Assembly (NCBI GenBank): GCA_017622995.1
Contig: JAGAQA010000053.1
Span: forward strand, 21,280-85,279
Length of the DNA stretch: 64,000 nt
Origin: Oscillospiraceae bacterium
GTDB taxonomy: Bacteria > Bacillota > Clostridia > Oscillospirales > Oscillospiraceae
Reading direction: 5' to 3'
The position numbers were made by a program, and so were the translations under genes. Numbering within the stretch: the first letter of the stretch is position 1; every line of letters begins with the position of its first letter. Shown piece after piece: positions 14,705 through 24,053 of this stretch. Below the pieces are notes generated by a model. It saw only the letters and a list, made by a program, of their open reading frames with translations. It did no database searches and had not been told where the DNA came from.

Positions 14705-15078
14705 GCTTGTTCCTCCAATGCAAAGCGAACCATTTCCAATACGTCTTCCCCGCTGAGGCCGCTTTCCGCGGCCAGGCGCAGGGCCTCGTCCAGATGCCAT
14801 TCGATTTTCTTCAGATGCTCCTCCCGCAGCAGCTCCACATTCCGGGGAGCCACATAGCAGCCCTTTGCCGGAATGGTGTAGAGAAAGCCCTCTTTTTCCA
14901 GCTCCTCGTAAGCCCGCTTGGTGGTAATAAAGCTGATGCGCAGGTCTTTGGCAAGCCCCCGGATGGAGGGAAGCATCTGGTTTTCCGCCAGCGCGCCGCT
15001 GATGATCTGCTGCTTGATCTGGGTGTAGATCTGATCATAGATGGGCGCGCCGCTTTTGTTGTCAATCAGAATATCCAT
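14701..15078 (-). CDS. GntR-family (YtrA-type) transcriptional regulator
   Basis: A 125-residue short GntR regulator: an N-terminal winged helix (IYDQIYTQIKQQIISGAL, then LPSIRGLAKDLRISFITTKR and AYEELEKEGFLYTIPAKGCY) and a short helical dimerisation tail of the YtrA type, with no ligand-binding domain. It is the first gene of the GntR-ATPase-permease operon and probably represses it. A near-consensus promoter with a dyad over its -10 box lies immediately upstream (15089-15129), fitting autorepression. Confidence 0.93.
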   Translation of the reverse strand: MDILIDNKSGAPIYDQIYTQIKQQIISGALAENQMLPSIRGLAKDLRISFITTKRAYEELEKEGFLYTIPAKGCYVAPRNVELLREEHLKKIEWHLDEALRLAAESGLSGEDVLEMVRFALEEQA

Positions 15079-15088
15079 GTGATCACCT

Positions 15089-15129
15089 CTGTATATGCTG
15101 AGTATATACAGTATTTACAGATTTGTCAA
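15089..15129 (-). promoter_or_regulatory. promoter and YtrA-type operator
   Basis: On the minus strand TTGACA (15129-15124), a 17-base spacer and TATACT (15106-15101). The dyad CTGTATAT-N7-ATATACAG (15089-15111) overlaps the -10 box and start point, an ideal repressor site for the GntR protein encoded downstream. Confidence 0.8.
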
Positions 15130-15146
15130 TAGGAAAAACAAAAAAA

Positions 15147-15189
15147 GCTTTGCCGCCGGAAGGGGCACAAATCCTTCCGGCGGCAAAGC
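15147..15189 (-). terminator. terminator of the LacI gene
   Basis: GCTTTGCCGCCGGAAGG (15147-15163) pairs perfectly over 17 bp with CCTTCCGGCGGCAAAGC (15173-15189); on the minus strand TTTTTTG follows. It lies 44 bases after the LacI stop. Confidence 0.9.
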
Positions 15190-15233
15190 AAAACAATATG
15201 GAGGCATAGAAACCCGGCATAAGCCGGTGGGGG

Positions 15234-16232
15234 TTACTTCAGCCTGGCAACGGAATCCCGGATCCGGACGCGCCCGGGGACCACAATCCGATCGGTCAGC
15301 GTGGTGCGGGGGCGCTCAATGAGGTCGATGATGCCTCTGGCGGCGGCCTTTCCCATGGCCCGGGTATCCTGGCAGTAGGTGGTCAGCCTGGGGGACAGGA
15401 TGTCGGCCAGCTGGACCCCGTCGTAGCCCATGACGGAAATATCCTGTGGGATCCGCAGGCCCTTTTCCCGGATGGCGTTGAGCCCGCCCACATAGGAGTA
15501 ATCATCGGGGAAGAAGATGCAGGTGGGCAGGTCCGGGCCGCTGAGCAGCTCCCGGGTCACCTTTTCGCAGACTTTCGCATCATGATACCGGCTTTCCCGC
15601 ACCAATGTGTCGTCAATATTGATGCCCAGGGCCTCACAGGCACGGTAGAATCCGGTGAGCCGGTTCTCGGTAACGGCGGTGCGCTCCCCGTGGATGTAGG
15701 CAAGCTTCCGGTGGCCGTTGATATAGGCGTAACGAACCAGGGCCTCCATGCCCTGCACATTGTCGGAGACCACCGACATACGGTTGTTGAACACATGGTC
15801 AATGGTGACCACGGGCAGGCTGGAATTCACCAGCTCCAGCACCTGGGGATCGGAAAAATCCACACAGGCAATGACCACGCCGTCCACACCCCGGTACTGG
15901 CAGTGCTGCAAATAGCTGGTTTGACCGCCTACGCTGCGGTTGATAAAGGTGACGTCATAGCCCCGGGATTCCACCTCCACCTTCAGGCTTTCCAGCATGG
16001 AGGAGAAGTATTCGTGGGCCAGACCGCTGTTCTGCTCGTCTACGAACAGAATGCCCACGTTAAAGGTACGGTTGGCCTTCAGCGCCCGGGCGGCGGAATT
16101 GGTTACATAACCCATCTCCGCGGCCACCTTATGGATTTTTTCCCGGGTTTCCTTGCCAATATCCGGCTGATCATTCAGCGCCTTGCTCACGGTAGCCACG
16201 GAGACGCCGCAGCGCCGGGCAATGTCTTTCAT
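15234..16232 (-). CDS. LacI-family transcriptional regulator
   Basis: A 332-residue repressor-type regulator. The N-terminal helix-turn-helix is MKDIARRCGVSVATVSKALN and the hinge is NSAARALKANRT. The periplasmic-binding-protein-like effector domain follows (VGILFVDEQNSGLAHEYFSS; ISVMGYDGVQLADILSP near 275). ATG 16232 aligns with family starts; a TTG at 16241, nine bases after GGAAGGAG, would add three residues and is equally plausible. It diverges from the cellobiose phosphorylase gene, with operator-like AATCGTTTTC sites between them, so it likely controls that gene in response to a sugar. It is a close paralog of the LacI protein at 24251-25300. Confidence 0.93.
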   Translation of the reverse strand: MKDIARRCGVSVATVSKALNDQPDIGKETREKIHKVAAEMGYVTNSAARALKANRTFNVGILFVDEQNSGLAHEYFSSMLESLKVEVESRGYDVTFINRSVGGQTSYLQHCQYRGVDGVVIACVDFSDPQVLELVNSSLPVVTIDHVFNNRMSVVSDNVQGMEALVRYAYINGHRKLAYIHGERTAVTENRLTGFYRACEALGINIDDTLVRESRYHDAKVCEKVTRELLSGPDLPTCIFFPDDYSYVGGLNAIREKGLRIPQDISVMGYDGVQLADILSPRLTTYCQDTRAMGKAAARGIIDLIERPRTTLTDRIVVPGRVRIRDSVARLK

Positions 16233-16322
16233 GGAAACCAATGAGGCACGCTCCTTCCCTTGCGGCACACAGGCAAAGCTCCTTTGAGGGGGAGAAAAGA
16301 GCCCTATGCCGCGGCATTTTCC

Positions 16323-16391
16323 GGGGAAGCTCCGAATCAACCGGCCGGGGCCGGAGGGCGAAGCTGCTGCCAATTGGATCAGAGCTTCCCT
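16323..16391. repeat. dispersed palindromic repeat, copy 1
   Basis: GGGGAAGCTCCGAATCAACC at the left end and CAGAGCTTCCCT at the right end are near-inverted. The same end sequences and a central CTGCGGCTGG-like block occur at 41181-41260 and 52252-52415. It lies in the 480-bp gap between the LacI and phosphorylase genes. Function unknown. Confidence 0.6.
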
Positions 16392-16403
16392 AAATCGTTT
16401 TCG
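16392..16403. promoter_or_regulatory. LacI operator-like site
   Basis: AAATCGTTTTCG is identical to 12 bases of the operator at 24054-24067 upstream of the paralogous LacI gene. Thirty-seven bases (16398-16434) also form a looser dyad, TTTTCGTAAA...TTTACGAAAA. Confidence 0.5.
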
Positions 16404-16668
16404 TAAAATAAGCATAGCGCATAATTTACGAAAAAGCAAGCGTAATCCGAAAAAATTTTGGTCAAAATACAAATAACCGGCGGCCTGCACAAAAGGGAAA
16501 CGGTGTTTCTAGAGGATTTGACCAGTGCTACGATACAAATTCTTACGAAAACTGCACAAAGACCTACCGCACCAGTTGGTGAATTTCCACGGAAAACCCT
16601 GGGACACAGAAAAACTATTGCATTTTTGTCCCCAATAATGTACTCTAAATGGGAAGTTCTCATTACTT

Positions 16669-16680
16669 AATCGTTTTCAA
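16669..16680. promoter_or_regulatory. second LacI operator-like site, before the phosphorylase
   Basis: TAATCGTTTTCAA (16668-16680) shares the core ATCGTTTTC with the other sites. It is 32 bases before the phosphorylase start, where a bound repressor would block transcription. Confidence 0.45.
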
Positions 16681-16711
16681 AGCGGTGGGAATAGAAAAGG
16701 AGGAAATGGAT

Positions 16712-19150
16712 ATGCAGTTCGGTTATTTTGATGACGCCCGCCGGGAGTATGTCATTAACACCCCCAAGACGCCGCTGCCCTGGATCAACTACCTGGGAAG
16801 CGAAGCATTTTTCGCGCTGGTGTCCAATACCGCAGGCGGCTACAGCTTCTATAAGGATGCGCGGCTGCGCCGGCTGACCCGTTATCGATACAACAACAGT
16901 CCCCTGGATTCAGACGGCTTCCACATTTATGTGCGCAATGCCGACGGAACCGTGTGGAATCCCGGCTGGCAGCCCACTCAGACGGAGCTGGATGCTTACC
17001 AGTGCCGTCACGGCCTGGGCTATACGGTTCTGGAGGGCAAAAAGAACGGAATTACCGCCAAACAGGAAATGATGGTCCCCCACGGCGACAACTGCCTGCT
17101 GATGCGCCTCACCGTAACCAACGGGACGGAATCCGCGCAAACGATTTCGGTCTTCCCCTATCTGGAATTCTGCCTGTGGGACGCCATGGACGATTCCTCC
17201 AATTTCCAGCGCAACTTCTCCACTGGTGAGGTGGAGGTTACCGACCGGGCCATCTATCACAAGACCGAGTACCGGGAGCGCCGGGACCACTATGCGGTCT
17301 TCTGGTCCGATACCCCCTTCGATGGCTTTGATACCACCCGGGATGCCTTTGTGGGCGTATACGGCGGCCCCCAGCTGCCCCAGGCGGTGAAGAACGGCCG
17401 CTGCACCGGCTCCGTGGCCCACGGCTGGGCTCCTGTGGGCGCCATGCAGTTTGACCTGACCCTGGAGCCCGGGAAGAGCAGCAGCATTCTGCTGGGCCTG
17501 GGCTACATCGAGAACCCCCAGGAGGAAAAGTTCGCGGCACCCGGCGTCATCAACAAGGTCCGCGCCGATGCCATGATGGAAAAATTTAATGCCCCCGGCC
17601 GGTTCGATGCCGCCATGGCCCAGCTGGCAGAGCACTGGCAGCAGCTCCTTTCCAACTACTCCGCCTCCACCGGTGACGAGAAGGTGGACCGGATGGTCAA
17701 CATTTGGAACCAGTACCAGTGCATGGTCACCTTTAATATGTCCCGTTCCGCCAGCTACTTCGAAAGCGGCATGGGCCGGGGCATGGGCTTCCGGGACTCC
17801 TGCCAGGATCTGTTGGGCTTTGTCCACATGATCCCCGAAAAGGCAAGAGAGCGGCTGCTGGATATTGCGGCCACCCAGTTCCCCGACGGCTCCGCCTACC
17901 ATCAGTACCAGCCCCTGACCAAGAAGGGCAACCTGGCCGTGGGCTCCGGCTTCAACGACGACCCCCTGTGGCTGGTGGCCGGTACCGATGCCTATCTGCG
18001 GGAAACCGGCGACTTCTCCATTCTGGAGGAGCAGGTGCCCTTCGACAATGACGAGAGCCTGGCCGCCCCCTTCATGGAGCACCTGCGCCGCAGCGTCAAC
18101 TATACCATGACCCACCTGGGACCCCATAAGCTGCCCCTCATCGGCCGGGCCGACTGGAACGACTGCCTGAACCTGAACTGCTTCTCCGCCCATCCCGGGG
18201 AGAGCTTCCAGATCACCGGTCCCAGCGAGGGCCCCGTGGCGGAAAGCGTGTTCATCGGCGGTATGTTTGTCAAGTACGGCAATGCTTATGTAAACCTGTG
18301 CCGCCACCTGGGTCTGGATCAGGAGGCCGATCAGGTAGCCGCTGCCGTGGCCGATATGGACAAGGCCTGCCTCACCGCCGGTTGGGACGGCGCCTGGTTC
18401 CGCCGGGCCTACGATGCCTACGGCGCGCCTGTTGGCAGCAAGGAGTGCAAGGAGGGGCAGATCTTCATCGAGCCCCAGGGCATGTGCGTCATGGCCGGTA
18501 TCGGCAAGGAAACCGGCCAGGCGGCTCTGGCCATGAAGAGCGTGGAAGAGCGGCTGGATACCAAGTACGGCATCGTGCTGCTGCAGCCTGCTTATACCGA
18601 GTATTACCTCAACCTGGGCGAAATCAGCTCCTATCCTCCCGGATACAAGGAGAATGCGGGCATCTTCTGCCATAACAATCCCTGGATTGTCTGCGCGGAA
18701 GCGGAGCTGGGCCACGGCGACCGGGCCTTCCAGGTCTACCGCCGCACCTGCCCCGCCTATACCGAGGCCATCAGCGAGATCCACCGCACCGAGCCCTATG
18801 TTTACAGCCAGATGATCGCGGGCATCGACGCTCCCAGCTTTGGCGAGGCCAAGAACTCCTGGCTTACCGGCACCGCTGCCTGGACCTTCCTGAGCATTTC
18901 TCAGGCCATTCTGGGCGTGGTGCCCACCCTGGACGGCCTGATGCTGGATCCCTGCGTTCCCAGCGACTGGAAGGAATTCACCGTCTGCAGAAAGTACCGG
19001 GGCGCGGATTACGAGATTCATGTGCGCAATCCCAAGGGCGTCCAGAAGGGTGTTGCCGCCGTCACCGTGGACGGAAAGCAGATTTCCGGCAATGTGCTGC
19101 CCATCGCGGCTGCCGGGACCAAGGTGACCGTGGAGGTAACACTGGGATAA
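16712..19150 (+). CDS. cellobiose phosphorylase (GH94)
   Basis: An 812-residue cytoplasmic enzyme that splits cellobiose with phosphate into glucose-1-phosphate and glucose. The N-terminus [20 protein letters not shown] followed by PLPWINYLG is characteristic of cellobiose phosphorylases, as is [13 protein letters not shown] near 65. The (alpha/alpha)6 barrel holds the general acid aspartate in [10 protein letters not shown] (about 480-490). Length equals the usual 810 or so. ATG 16712 is chosen over 16706 because AAAGGAGG ends at 16703. There is no signal peptide, so the enzyme works on imported disaccharide, fitting the sugar ABC transporter and GH3 genes 8-15 kb away. Chitobiose or other GH94 specificities cannot be excluded by eye. 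Confidence 0.9.
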   Translation: MQFGYFDDARREYVINTPKTPLPWINYLGSEAFFALVSNTAGGYSFYKDARLRRLTRYRYNNSPLDSDGFHIYVRNADGTVWNPGWQPTQTELDAYQCRHGLGYTVLEGKKNGITAKQEMMVPHGDNCLLMRLTVTNGTESAQTISVFPYLEFCLWDAMDDSSNFQRNFSTGEVEVTDRAIYHKTEYRERRDHYAVFWSDTPFDGFDTTRDAFVGVYGGPQLPQAVKNGRCTGSVAHGWAPVGAMQFDLTLEPGKSSSILLGLGYIENPQEEKFAAPGVINKVRADAMMEKFNAPGRFDAAMAQLAEHWQQLLSNYSASTGDEKVDRMVNIWNQYQCMVTFNMSRSASYFESGMGRGMGFRDSCQDLLGFVHMIPEKARERLLDIAATQFPDGSAYHQYQPLTKKGNLAVGSGFNDDPLWLVAGTDAYLRETGDFSILEEQVPFDNDESLAAPFMEHLRRSVNYTMTHLGPHKLPLIGRADWNDCLNLNCFSAHPGESFQITGPSEGPVAESVFIGGMFVKYGNAYVNLCRHLGLDQEADQVAAAVADMDKACLTAGWDGAWFRRAYDAYGAPVGSKECKEGQIFIEPQGMCVMAGIGKETGQAALAMKSVEERLDTKYGIVLLQPAYTEYYLNLGEISSYPPGYKENAGIFCHNNPWIVCAEAELGHGDRAFQVYRRTCPAYTEAISEIHRTEPYVYSQMIAGIDAPSFGEAKNSWLTGTAAWTFLSISQAILGVVPTLDGLMLDPCVPSDWKEFTVCRKYRGADYEIHVRNPKGVQKGVAAVTVDGKQISGNVLPIAAAGTKVTVEVTLG

Positions 19151-19180
19151 CTTCTTTCACCGAAACAGAATGCGATTTGT

Positions 19181-19211
19181 CTGCCGCTCCAAAGGGAGCG
19201 GCAGATTTTTT
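19181..19211 (+). terminator. terminator of the cellobiose phosphorylase gene
   Basis: CTGCCGCTCC (19181-19190) pairs with GGAGCGGCAG (19195-19204), followed by ATTTTTT. A textbook intrinsic terminator 30 bases after the stop. Confidence 0.92.
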
Positions 19212-19231
19212 GTACCGGCTTTGCCGGAGTG

Positions 19232-19261
19232 TTGACAACCCCGCGGTGCTGCTGTTATAAT
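19232..19261 (+). promoter_or_regulatory. promoter of the ligase-decarboxylase-carrier-MBOAT operon
   Basis: TTGACA (19232-19237), an 18-base spacer and TATAAT (19256-19261). The start would be near 19268, leaving a leader of about 40 bases. The boxes match consensus perfectly, so the operon is likely expressed constitutively at a good level. Confidence 0.85.
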
Positions 19262-19308
19262 GATATACGTATTTTTGCGCCATTGAAGCCTGTGAAGGAT
19301 GAACAGAT

Positions 19309-20820
19309 ATGAATAACGTCTTACAATACCTCTGCGCCAGCGCCAGCCGCTATCCCCAGCGTACGGCGGTGCTGGATGACCGGAAAGCCTATACCTATGA
19401 AGCCTACTACGATCTGACCCGGCGCATCGGTTCCGGCCTTGCGGCGGTAACCGGCCAGCGGCAGCCTGTGGGCGTTTACATGGAAAAGTGCGCCGACGCG
19501 GTGGCGGTGTTCATGGGCGCGGTTTGGGCAGGCTGCTTCTATTCCTGCCTGAATACGGAGCTGCCCGGCGCCCGCCTGCAGCAGATTGTGTCCGTTTTGG
19601 AGCCCGAGGTCATTGTCACCCAGCAGTCCCTTCTGGACCGGGCCAGGGAGCTTTTTCCCCAGACTAGGCTCCTGACGGTGGAAAGCCTGTCCGAGGAAAA
19701 GGTGGACGCGGACCTGCTGGATCTGCGGCAGGCAAGGGCCATCGATACCGATGTGCTTTATGTAAACTTCACCTCCGGCTCCACCGGTGTGCCCAAGGGC
19801 ATCGCCGTGGGAAACCGCAGTGTCATGGATTTCATCGACTGCTTTGTGCCTCTGTTCGGCATTGACTGCACCGATGTGATTGCCAATCAGGCACCCTTTG
19901 ATTTTGACGTGTCCGTGAAGGACATCTATTCCGCCCTCCATGCAGGAGCGGCCCTGGCGGTGGTGCCCAGACGGCTCTTCTCCGCCCCCACCCAGCTCAT
20001 TGATTTCCTGTGCGACACCGGCACCACCACCATGATCTGGGCGGTGTCCGCCCTGTGCCTGATTACAGGCTTCCATGCCCTGGATTACCGGACCCCGGAG
20101 ACGGTGAAGAGAATCATCTACTCCGGCGAGGTCATGCCCCTGAAGGCTCTGAAGGAGTTCCGGAAGCACCTGCCCGATGTGCTGTATGTCAATGTCTACG
20201 GCCCCACGGAGATCACCTGCAACTGCACCTATCACATTCTGGAAAAGGACCGGGACTATGCGGACGGGGTGCCCATCGGTGTGCCCTTCCCCAACGAGGA
20301 TGTGTTCCTGCTGGATGGGGAGAATCGGCTGGTGGAAGACCCGGATACCGAGGGCGAGATCTGCGTCCGGGGCACCGCCCTGGCCCTGGGCTATTACCGC
20401 AATCCGGAGCAGAACCAGGCCCATTTCGTCCAGAATCCCCTGAATCCCAACTATCCGGAGCGGATTTACCGCACCGGCGACCTGGGGAAATACAACGACC
20501 GGGGAGAGCTGGTCTTCTCTGGCCGGAAGGATTTCCAGATCAAATACATGGGCCACCGCATCGAGCTGGAAGAGATTGAGCGGGCCATGAACACCATTGA
20601 CGGCGTGGAGCGGGCCTGTTGCCTGTTTGACGAAAAGCGCTCCCGGCTCAAGGGCTTCTATGTGGGCTCCATCGATAAGGATGCCCTCCACGCTGCCATG
20701 AAAAAGGATATGCCCGCCTTTATGGTTCCCGGCATTCTGCGGCAGGTGGAGGCCATGCCCCTGACCAAAAACGGAAAAATCGACCGGAAAAAGCTGGCGG
20801 AAATGGCGGGAGGAAGATAA
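19309..20820 (+). CDS. amino-acid adenylating ligase (DltA-like)
   Basis: A 503-residue member of the ANL adenylating family, closest in appearance to D-alanine:carrier-protein ligase DltA and free-standing NRPS adenylation domains. Visible motifs: NFTSGSTGVPKG (P-loop, near 151), FDFDVSVKDIYSAL (A4; the aspartate that binds an amino group is present), VNVYGPTEITC (A5), YRTGDLGKY (A7), GRKDFQIKYMGHRIELEEIE (A8 hinge) and NGKIDRKKL with the catalytic lysine (A10). It should activate an amino acid with ATP and load it on the carrier protein encoded two genes on. It leads a four-gene operon without dltD or dltX. The intervening PLP decarboxylase is not part of the classical dlt pathway, so the substrate may not be D-alanine. 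Confidence 0.85.
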   Translation: MNNVLQYLCASASRYPQRTAVLDDRKAYTYEAYYDLTRRIGSGLAAVTGQRQPVGVYMEKCADAVAVFMGAVWAGCFYSCLNTELPGARLQQIVSVLEPEVIVTQQSLLDRARELFPQTRLLTVESLSEEKVDADLLDLRQARAIDTDVLYVNFTSGSTGVPKGIAVGNRSVMDFIDCFVPLFGIDCTDVIANQAPFDFDVSVKDIYSALHAGAALAVVPRRLFSAPTQLIDFLCDTGTTTMIWAVSALCLITGFHALDYRTPETVKRIIYSGEVMPLKALKEFRKHLPDVLYVNVYGPTEITCNCTYHILEKDRDYADGVPIGVPFPNEDVFLLDGENRLVEDPDTEGEICVRGTALALGYYRNPEQNQAHFVQNPLNPNYPERIYRTGDLGKYNDRGELVFSGRKDFQIKYMGHRIELEEIERAMNTIDGVERACCLFDEKRSRLKGFYVGSIDKDALHAAMKKDMPAFMVPGILRQVEAMPLTKNGKIDRKKLAEMAGGR

Positions 20821-21984
20821 GTGACGGATATTACAAAGCTTTGCGACAGGGCCTACTATGTGTTTGACTTCCGCGTTCTGGAAAAGAGAGTGGCCTACCT
20901 GCGGGATTTGCTGGGAACGAATGTGGACATTGCCTACGCCATCAAGGCCAACCCCTTCCTGGTGGAGGGCCTTCGCAGTCAGGTGGAGCGGCTGGAAATC
21001 TGCTCCCCCGGCGAAAGCGAGATCTGCGACGGCCTGGGGATCGACCCCAAGATGACCGTGATTTCCGGCGTCAACAAGACCCCGGCCTTTATTGAAAAGC
21101 TGGTGAAAAACACCGACGGCCGGATCTATACCGTGGAGTCCCTGACCCAGTTTGCGCTGCTGGCCGCTCTGGCGGAAAAGTACGGCAAGCGCCTGAAGGT
21201 GCTGCTGCGGCTGACCAACGACAGCCAGTTCGGCATCAACGAAGAGGATATTGAGCACATCATCGAAAACCGGGAAAGGTATCCCTGGCTGGATTTCCGG
21301 GGCCTTCAGTTCTTCTCCGGAACCCAGAAGACTTCTCTCAAAAAGCTGAAGCGGGAGCTTGTCCACCTGGATGAACTCCTGCTCCGGCTGGAGGAACAGT
21401 ACGGCTACCGGTCACCGGAGCTGGAATACGGCACCGGCTTCCCGGTTGCCTACTTTGGCGAGGATCTGGAGGAGGAAGCCCTCATCACCGGCTTCCGGCA
21501 GCTGCTGGAGGAAATGCGGTGGCAGGGGCACATCACCCTGGAGCTGGGGCGGTCCATTGCCGCCTCCTGCGGCAGCTACTTTACCCATGTGGCGGATAAA
21601 AAGCGCAACCACGGTCAGAACTACCTGATTCTGGACGGCGGAATGCACCAGATGATCTATTTCGGCCAGTATATGGGCATGAAGCAGCCCCGGGTCACCC
21701 TCTGCGGCAAGGAGGACCGGGAGCCCACCGATCAATGGAACCTGTTCGGCAGCCTGTGCAGCATGAACGATATTCTGGTGAAGGCCCTGCCCCTGCCGGA
21801 GGTGGAGATCGGAGATACCCTGCGCTTCTACAATACCGGCGCCTACTGCGTCACCGAGGGCATGGCCTTGTTCCTCAGCCGGGATCTGCCCGCCGTTTAC
21901 CTCATCGATTTGGAAGGAAACCTGATCTGCGCGAGAAAGACCATGGAGACCTTCCCTCTCAATACACCCAATAAAGAGCTCTGA
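20821..21984 (+). CDS. PLP-dependent fold-III amino acid decarboxylase
   Basis: A 387-residue protein of the ornithine/DAP decarboxylase group (alanine racemase fold). The Schiff-base lysine is in YAIKANP (about 39-45), the PLP-phosphate motif is ELGRSIAASCG (about 240) and the trans-subunit cysteine and aspartate are in CSMND (about 317). FYNTGAY (about 337) holds the second PLP contact. The HIGS-type histidine of DAP decarboxylases is replaced in LQFFSGTQ, so substrate handling differs. It starts at GTG 20821, right after the ligase stop, with GGAGGAAG upstream. Placed between a ligase and its carrier protein, it recalls BtrK of butirosin synthesis, which decarboxylates glutamate while it is bound to the carrier BtrI. 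Free lysine, ornithine or DAP as substrate is the alternative. Confidence 0.85.
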   Translation: MTDITKLCDRAYYVFDFRVLEKRVAYLRDLLGTNVDIAYAIKANPFLVEGLRSQVERLEICSPGESEICDGLGIDPKMTVISGVNKTPAFIEKLVKNTDGRIYTVESLTQFALLAALAEKYGKRLKVLLRLTNDSQFGINEEDIEHIIENRERYPWLDFRGLQFFSGTQKTSLKKLKRELVHLDELLLRLEEQYGYRSPELEYGTGFPVAYFGEDLEEEALITGFRQLLEEMRWQGHITLELGRSIAASCGSYFTHVADKKRNHGQNYLILDGGMHQMIYFGQYMGMKQPRVTLCGKEDREPTDQWNLFGSLCSMNDILVKALPLPEVEIGDTLRFYNTGAYCVTEGMALFLSRDLPAVYLIDLEGNLICARKTMETFPLNTPNKEL

Positions 21985-21999
21985 AAGGAAACAAATCAT

Positions 22000-22227
22000 A
22001 TGAACGAACTGCTTGAAATTCTGAACGACATTCAGCCCGGTGTGGACTTTGAAAACGAGACCCACCTGATAGACAATCACCTGCTGGACTCCCTGTCCAT
22101 CATCTCCCTGGTTGCCGAGCTGGAGGATACCTTCGATATGACCATTCCCGCCGTGGAGATCATTCCCGACAACTTCAACTCCGCTGAGGCTATGATGGAG
22201 ATGATCCAGCGGCTTCAGGAAGACTGA
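22000..22227 (+). CDS. acyl/aminoacyl carrier protein (DltC-like)
   Basis: A 75-residue acidic four-helix carrier protein. The phosphopantetheine serine is in LLDSLSIISLVAELED (about 28-43, DSL motif). Length matches DltC and small stand-alone carrier proteins. AAAGGAAAC precedes ATG 22000, and the stop lies two bases before the MBOAT gene. It would carry the amino acid activated by the first gene, be the platform for the decarboxylase and hand the product to the MBOAT protein. Confidence 0.9.
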   Translation: MNELLEILNDIQPGVDFENETHLIDNHLLDSLSIISLVAELEDTFDMTIPAVEIIPDNFNSAEAMMEMIQRLQED

Positions 22228-22229
22228 GC

Positions 22230-23861
22230 ATGGATGTGCTCTCCCTGCTTCACGCAGGTGCTCACCCTGGCCTCACGGCCTTTTTCTCCCTGCACTACCT
22301 GGGCCTGTTTCTGCCCGCGGCGGTGATCCTCTTTTCCCTGACGCCGAAAAAGGGGAAAAAGTACACCCTGCTGCTTTTGAGCCTTGGGTTCTACTGGCTG
22401 ATCAGCGGTGTGCTCATCGGCTACCTGGCGGCATCCGTGGCGGTGCTCTGGGGCTGCGGACTGTGGATGAATTCCCTCCAGAAAAAGCGGGACATTGCGG
22501 TGAAAGCGGCGGAAAAACCGGACCGAAAGGCCATTAAGAAGAAGTACAACGGGTATTGCCGGCTGATTATGGGGCTGGCGGTGGCGGCACACATTGCCCT
22601 CATCCTGGTGCTCAAGTATTCCGGCTTCTTCCTGACCAACGTAAACGCCCTTTTCGGCACCGGGTTTGCCATCCCGGAGTATCTGAAGCCCCTGGGCCTT
22701 TCCTTCTTCATTCTGCAAAGCGTCTCCTATCTGGTGGACGTATACCGGCAGACCATCCCCGCAGACAGCAATCCCCTGAGACTGCTGCTGTTCGTCAGCT
22801 TCTTTCCCCAGATCGTGGAGGGCCCCATCTGCCGCTACAGCCAGACGGCCCAGCAGCTTTGGGAGGTTCAGCCCATCCGGTATGAAAACCTGACGGCGGG
22901 ACTGCAAAGAATCCTATGGGGCCTGATGAAGAAGTTGGTGGTGGCTGACCGGCTGAATCCCTTTGTGGAGGAGCTCTTTACCCATCACGCCGGTTACCCC
23001 GGCTGGCTGAGCCTTCTGGGAGCGGTGCTGTACACGGTGCAGCTCTACATGGATTTCTCCGGCTCCATGGACGCGGTCTGCGGCACGGCCCAGATTTTCG
23101 GTATTACCATGCCGGAAAACTTCCGCCGGCCCTTCTTCTCAAAGAGCATCTCCGAGTTCTGGAACCGCTGGCACATTACCCTGGGCACCTGGTTCCGGGA
23201 TTACATCTTCTATCCCGTTACCATGTCGGGGCCTATGAAGAAGCTTACCGGCTCTGCCAGAAAGAAGCTGGGCAACCATTTTGGCCCCCTGCTGGCAGGG
23301 TCCGTGGCCCTGCTCTGCGTCTGGTTTTCCAACGGCCTGTGGCACGGTGCCGCCTGGCACTACATCTTCTTTGGCCTGTACCACTTTGTGCTGATTCTGC
23401 TGGGCAACTGCTTTGCACCCTATCTGAAAAAGGCCAATGAGCGGCTGGGCTTTACCCCGGAAAACAAGCCTTTCCGGGTGTTCCAGATGCTGCGGACCTC
23501 GGCGCTGGTGGTGTTCGGCGAGCTGATCTTCCGGGCGGAGAACCTGGCCCAGGCCGGTGGGATGCTCAAAGCCATCTTTACGAATTTCGGGCCCCTGCGG
23601 GGCTGCTATTCCACGCTGAAAACCGCGCTGGAAGCCTCCGGCTGTGATGTGCTGGATCTGCTCATTGTGGCGGTGGCGGTGTGCATTGTGCTGGTTGTCA
23701 GCATTTTGCAGGAAAAGGGTGTGGAAATCCGGGGCAGCCTGAACCGGAAGCCCACGGCCCTTCGCTGGGCAGTGTGGTATGCCCTGATCCTCTTTATTCT
23801 GATTTTCGGCGCCTATGGCGTGGGCTACATCCCGGTAGACCCCATGTACGCGAATTTCTGA
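22230..23861 (+). CDS. MBOAT-family membrane O-acyltransferase (DltB/AlgI-like)
   Basis: A 543-residue polytopic membrane protein with about ten hydrophobic segments. SEFWNRWHITLGTWFRDYIF and the conserved histidine in FSNGLWHGAAWHYIFFGLYH are the MBOAT core. Family members DltB and AlgI pass an acyl group from a cytoplasmic carrier through the membrane to an outer polysaccharide or teichoic acid, usually with an SGNH/AlgX or DltD partner that is absent here. The gene is two bases after the carrier gene and ends at a strong terminator, so it closes the operon. The likely role is transfer of the aminoacyl or amine-bearing acyl group to a cell-envelope polymer; the acceptor is unknown. Confidence 0.88.
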   Translation: MDVLSLLHAGAHPGLTAFFSLHYLGLFLPAAVILFSLTPKKGKKYTLLLLSLGFYWLISGVLIGYLAASVAVLWGCGLWMNSLQKKRDIAVKAAEKPDRKAIKKKYNGYCRLIMGLAVAAHIALILVLKYSGFFLTNVNALFGTGFAIPEYLKPLGLSFFILQSVSYLVDVYRQTIPADSNPLRLLLFVSFFPQIVEGPICRYSQTAQQLWEVQPIRYENLTAGLQRILWGLMKKLVVADRLNPFVEELFTHHAGYPGWLSLLGAVLYTVQLYMDFSGSMDAVCGTAQIFGITMPENFRRPFFSKSISEFWNRWHITLGTWFRDYIFYPVTMSGPMKKLTGSARKKLGNHFGPLLAGSVALLCVWFSNGLWHGAAWHYIFFGLYHFVLILLGNCFAPYLKKANERLGFTPENKPFRVFQMLRTSALVVFGELIFRAENLAQAGGMLKAIFTNFGPLRGCYSTLKTALEASGCDVLDLLIVAVAVCIVLVVSILQEKGVEIRGSLNRKPTALRWAVWYALILFILIFGAYGVGYIPVDPMYANF

Positions 23862-23893
23862 GGCAAGGAAACGTCAAACGCGGCAAATTCCAT

Positions 23894-23922
23894 ATGCCCC
23901 TTCTCCGGAAGGGGCATTTTTC
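23894..23922 (+). terminator. terminator of the four-gene dlt-like operon
   Basis: ATGCCCCTTC (23894-23903) pairs with GAAGGGGCAT (23908-23917) around TCCG, followed by TTTTTC. It is 33 bases after the MBOAT stop. Confidence 0.9.
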
Positions 23923-24053
23923 TTTGAGAACAGGTCAAAAGCCCAATGCGGCGGTTTGCCCAAAAGGGGAAATCCTGGCGCCAAAGGACCCTTGTCCGCT
24001 TTTGCGCCGCCTGTTCACGGAAAGGAAAAACAGGTGTAACATTCTTGTAAAAT

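Noticed and set aside
16910-19021. A 703-codon minus-strand frame opposite the cellobiose phosphorylase
   Set aside because: Same GC-driven antisense shadow; the plus-strand enzyme has full family motifs.
19309-23861. Calling the four-gene operon a normal D-alanylation (dlt) system
   Set aside because: DltD and DltX are absent and a decarboxylase is inserted between ligase and carrier; the functional equivalence is not supported.
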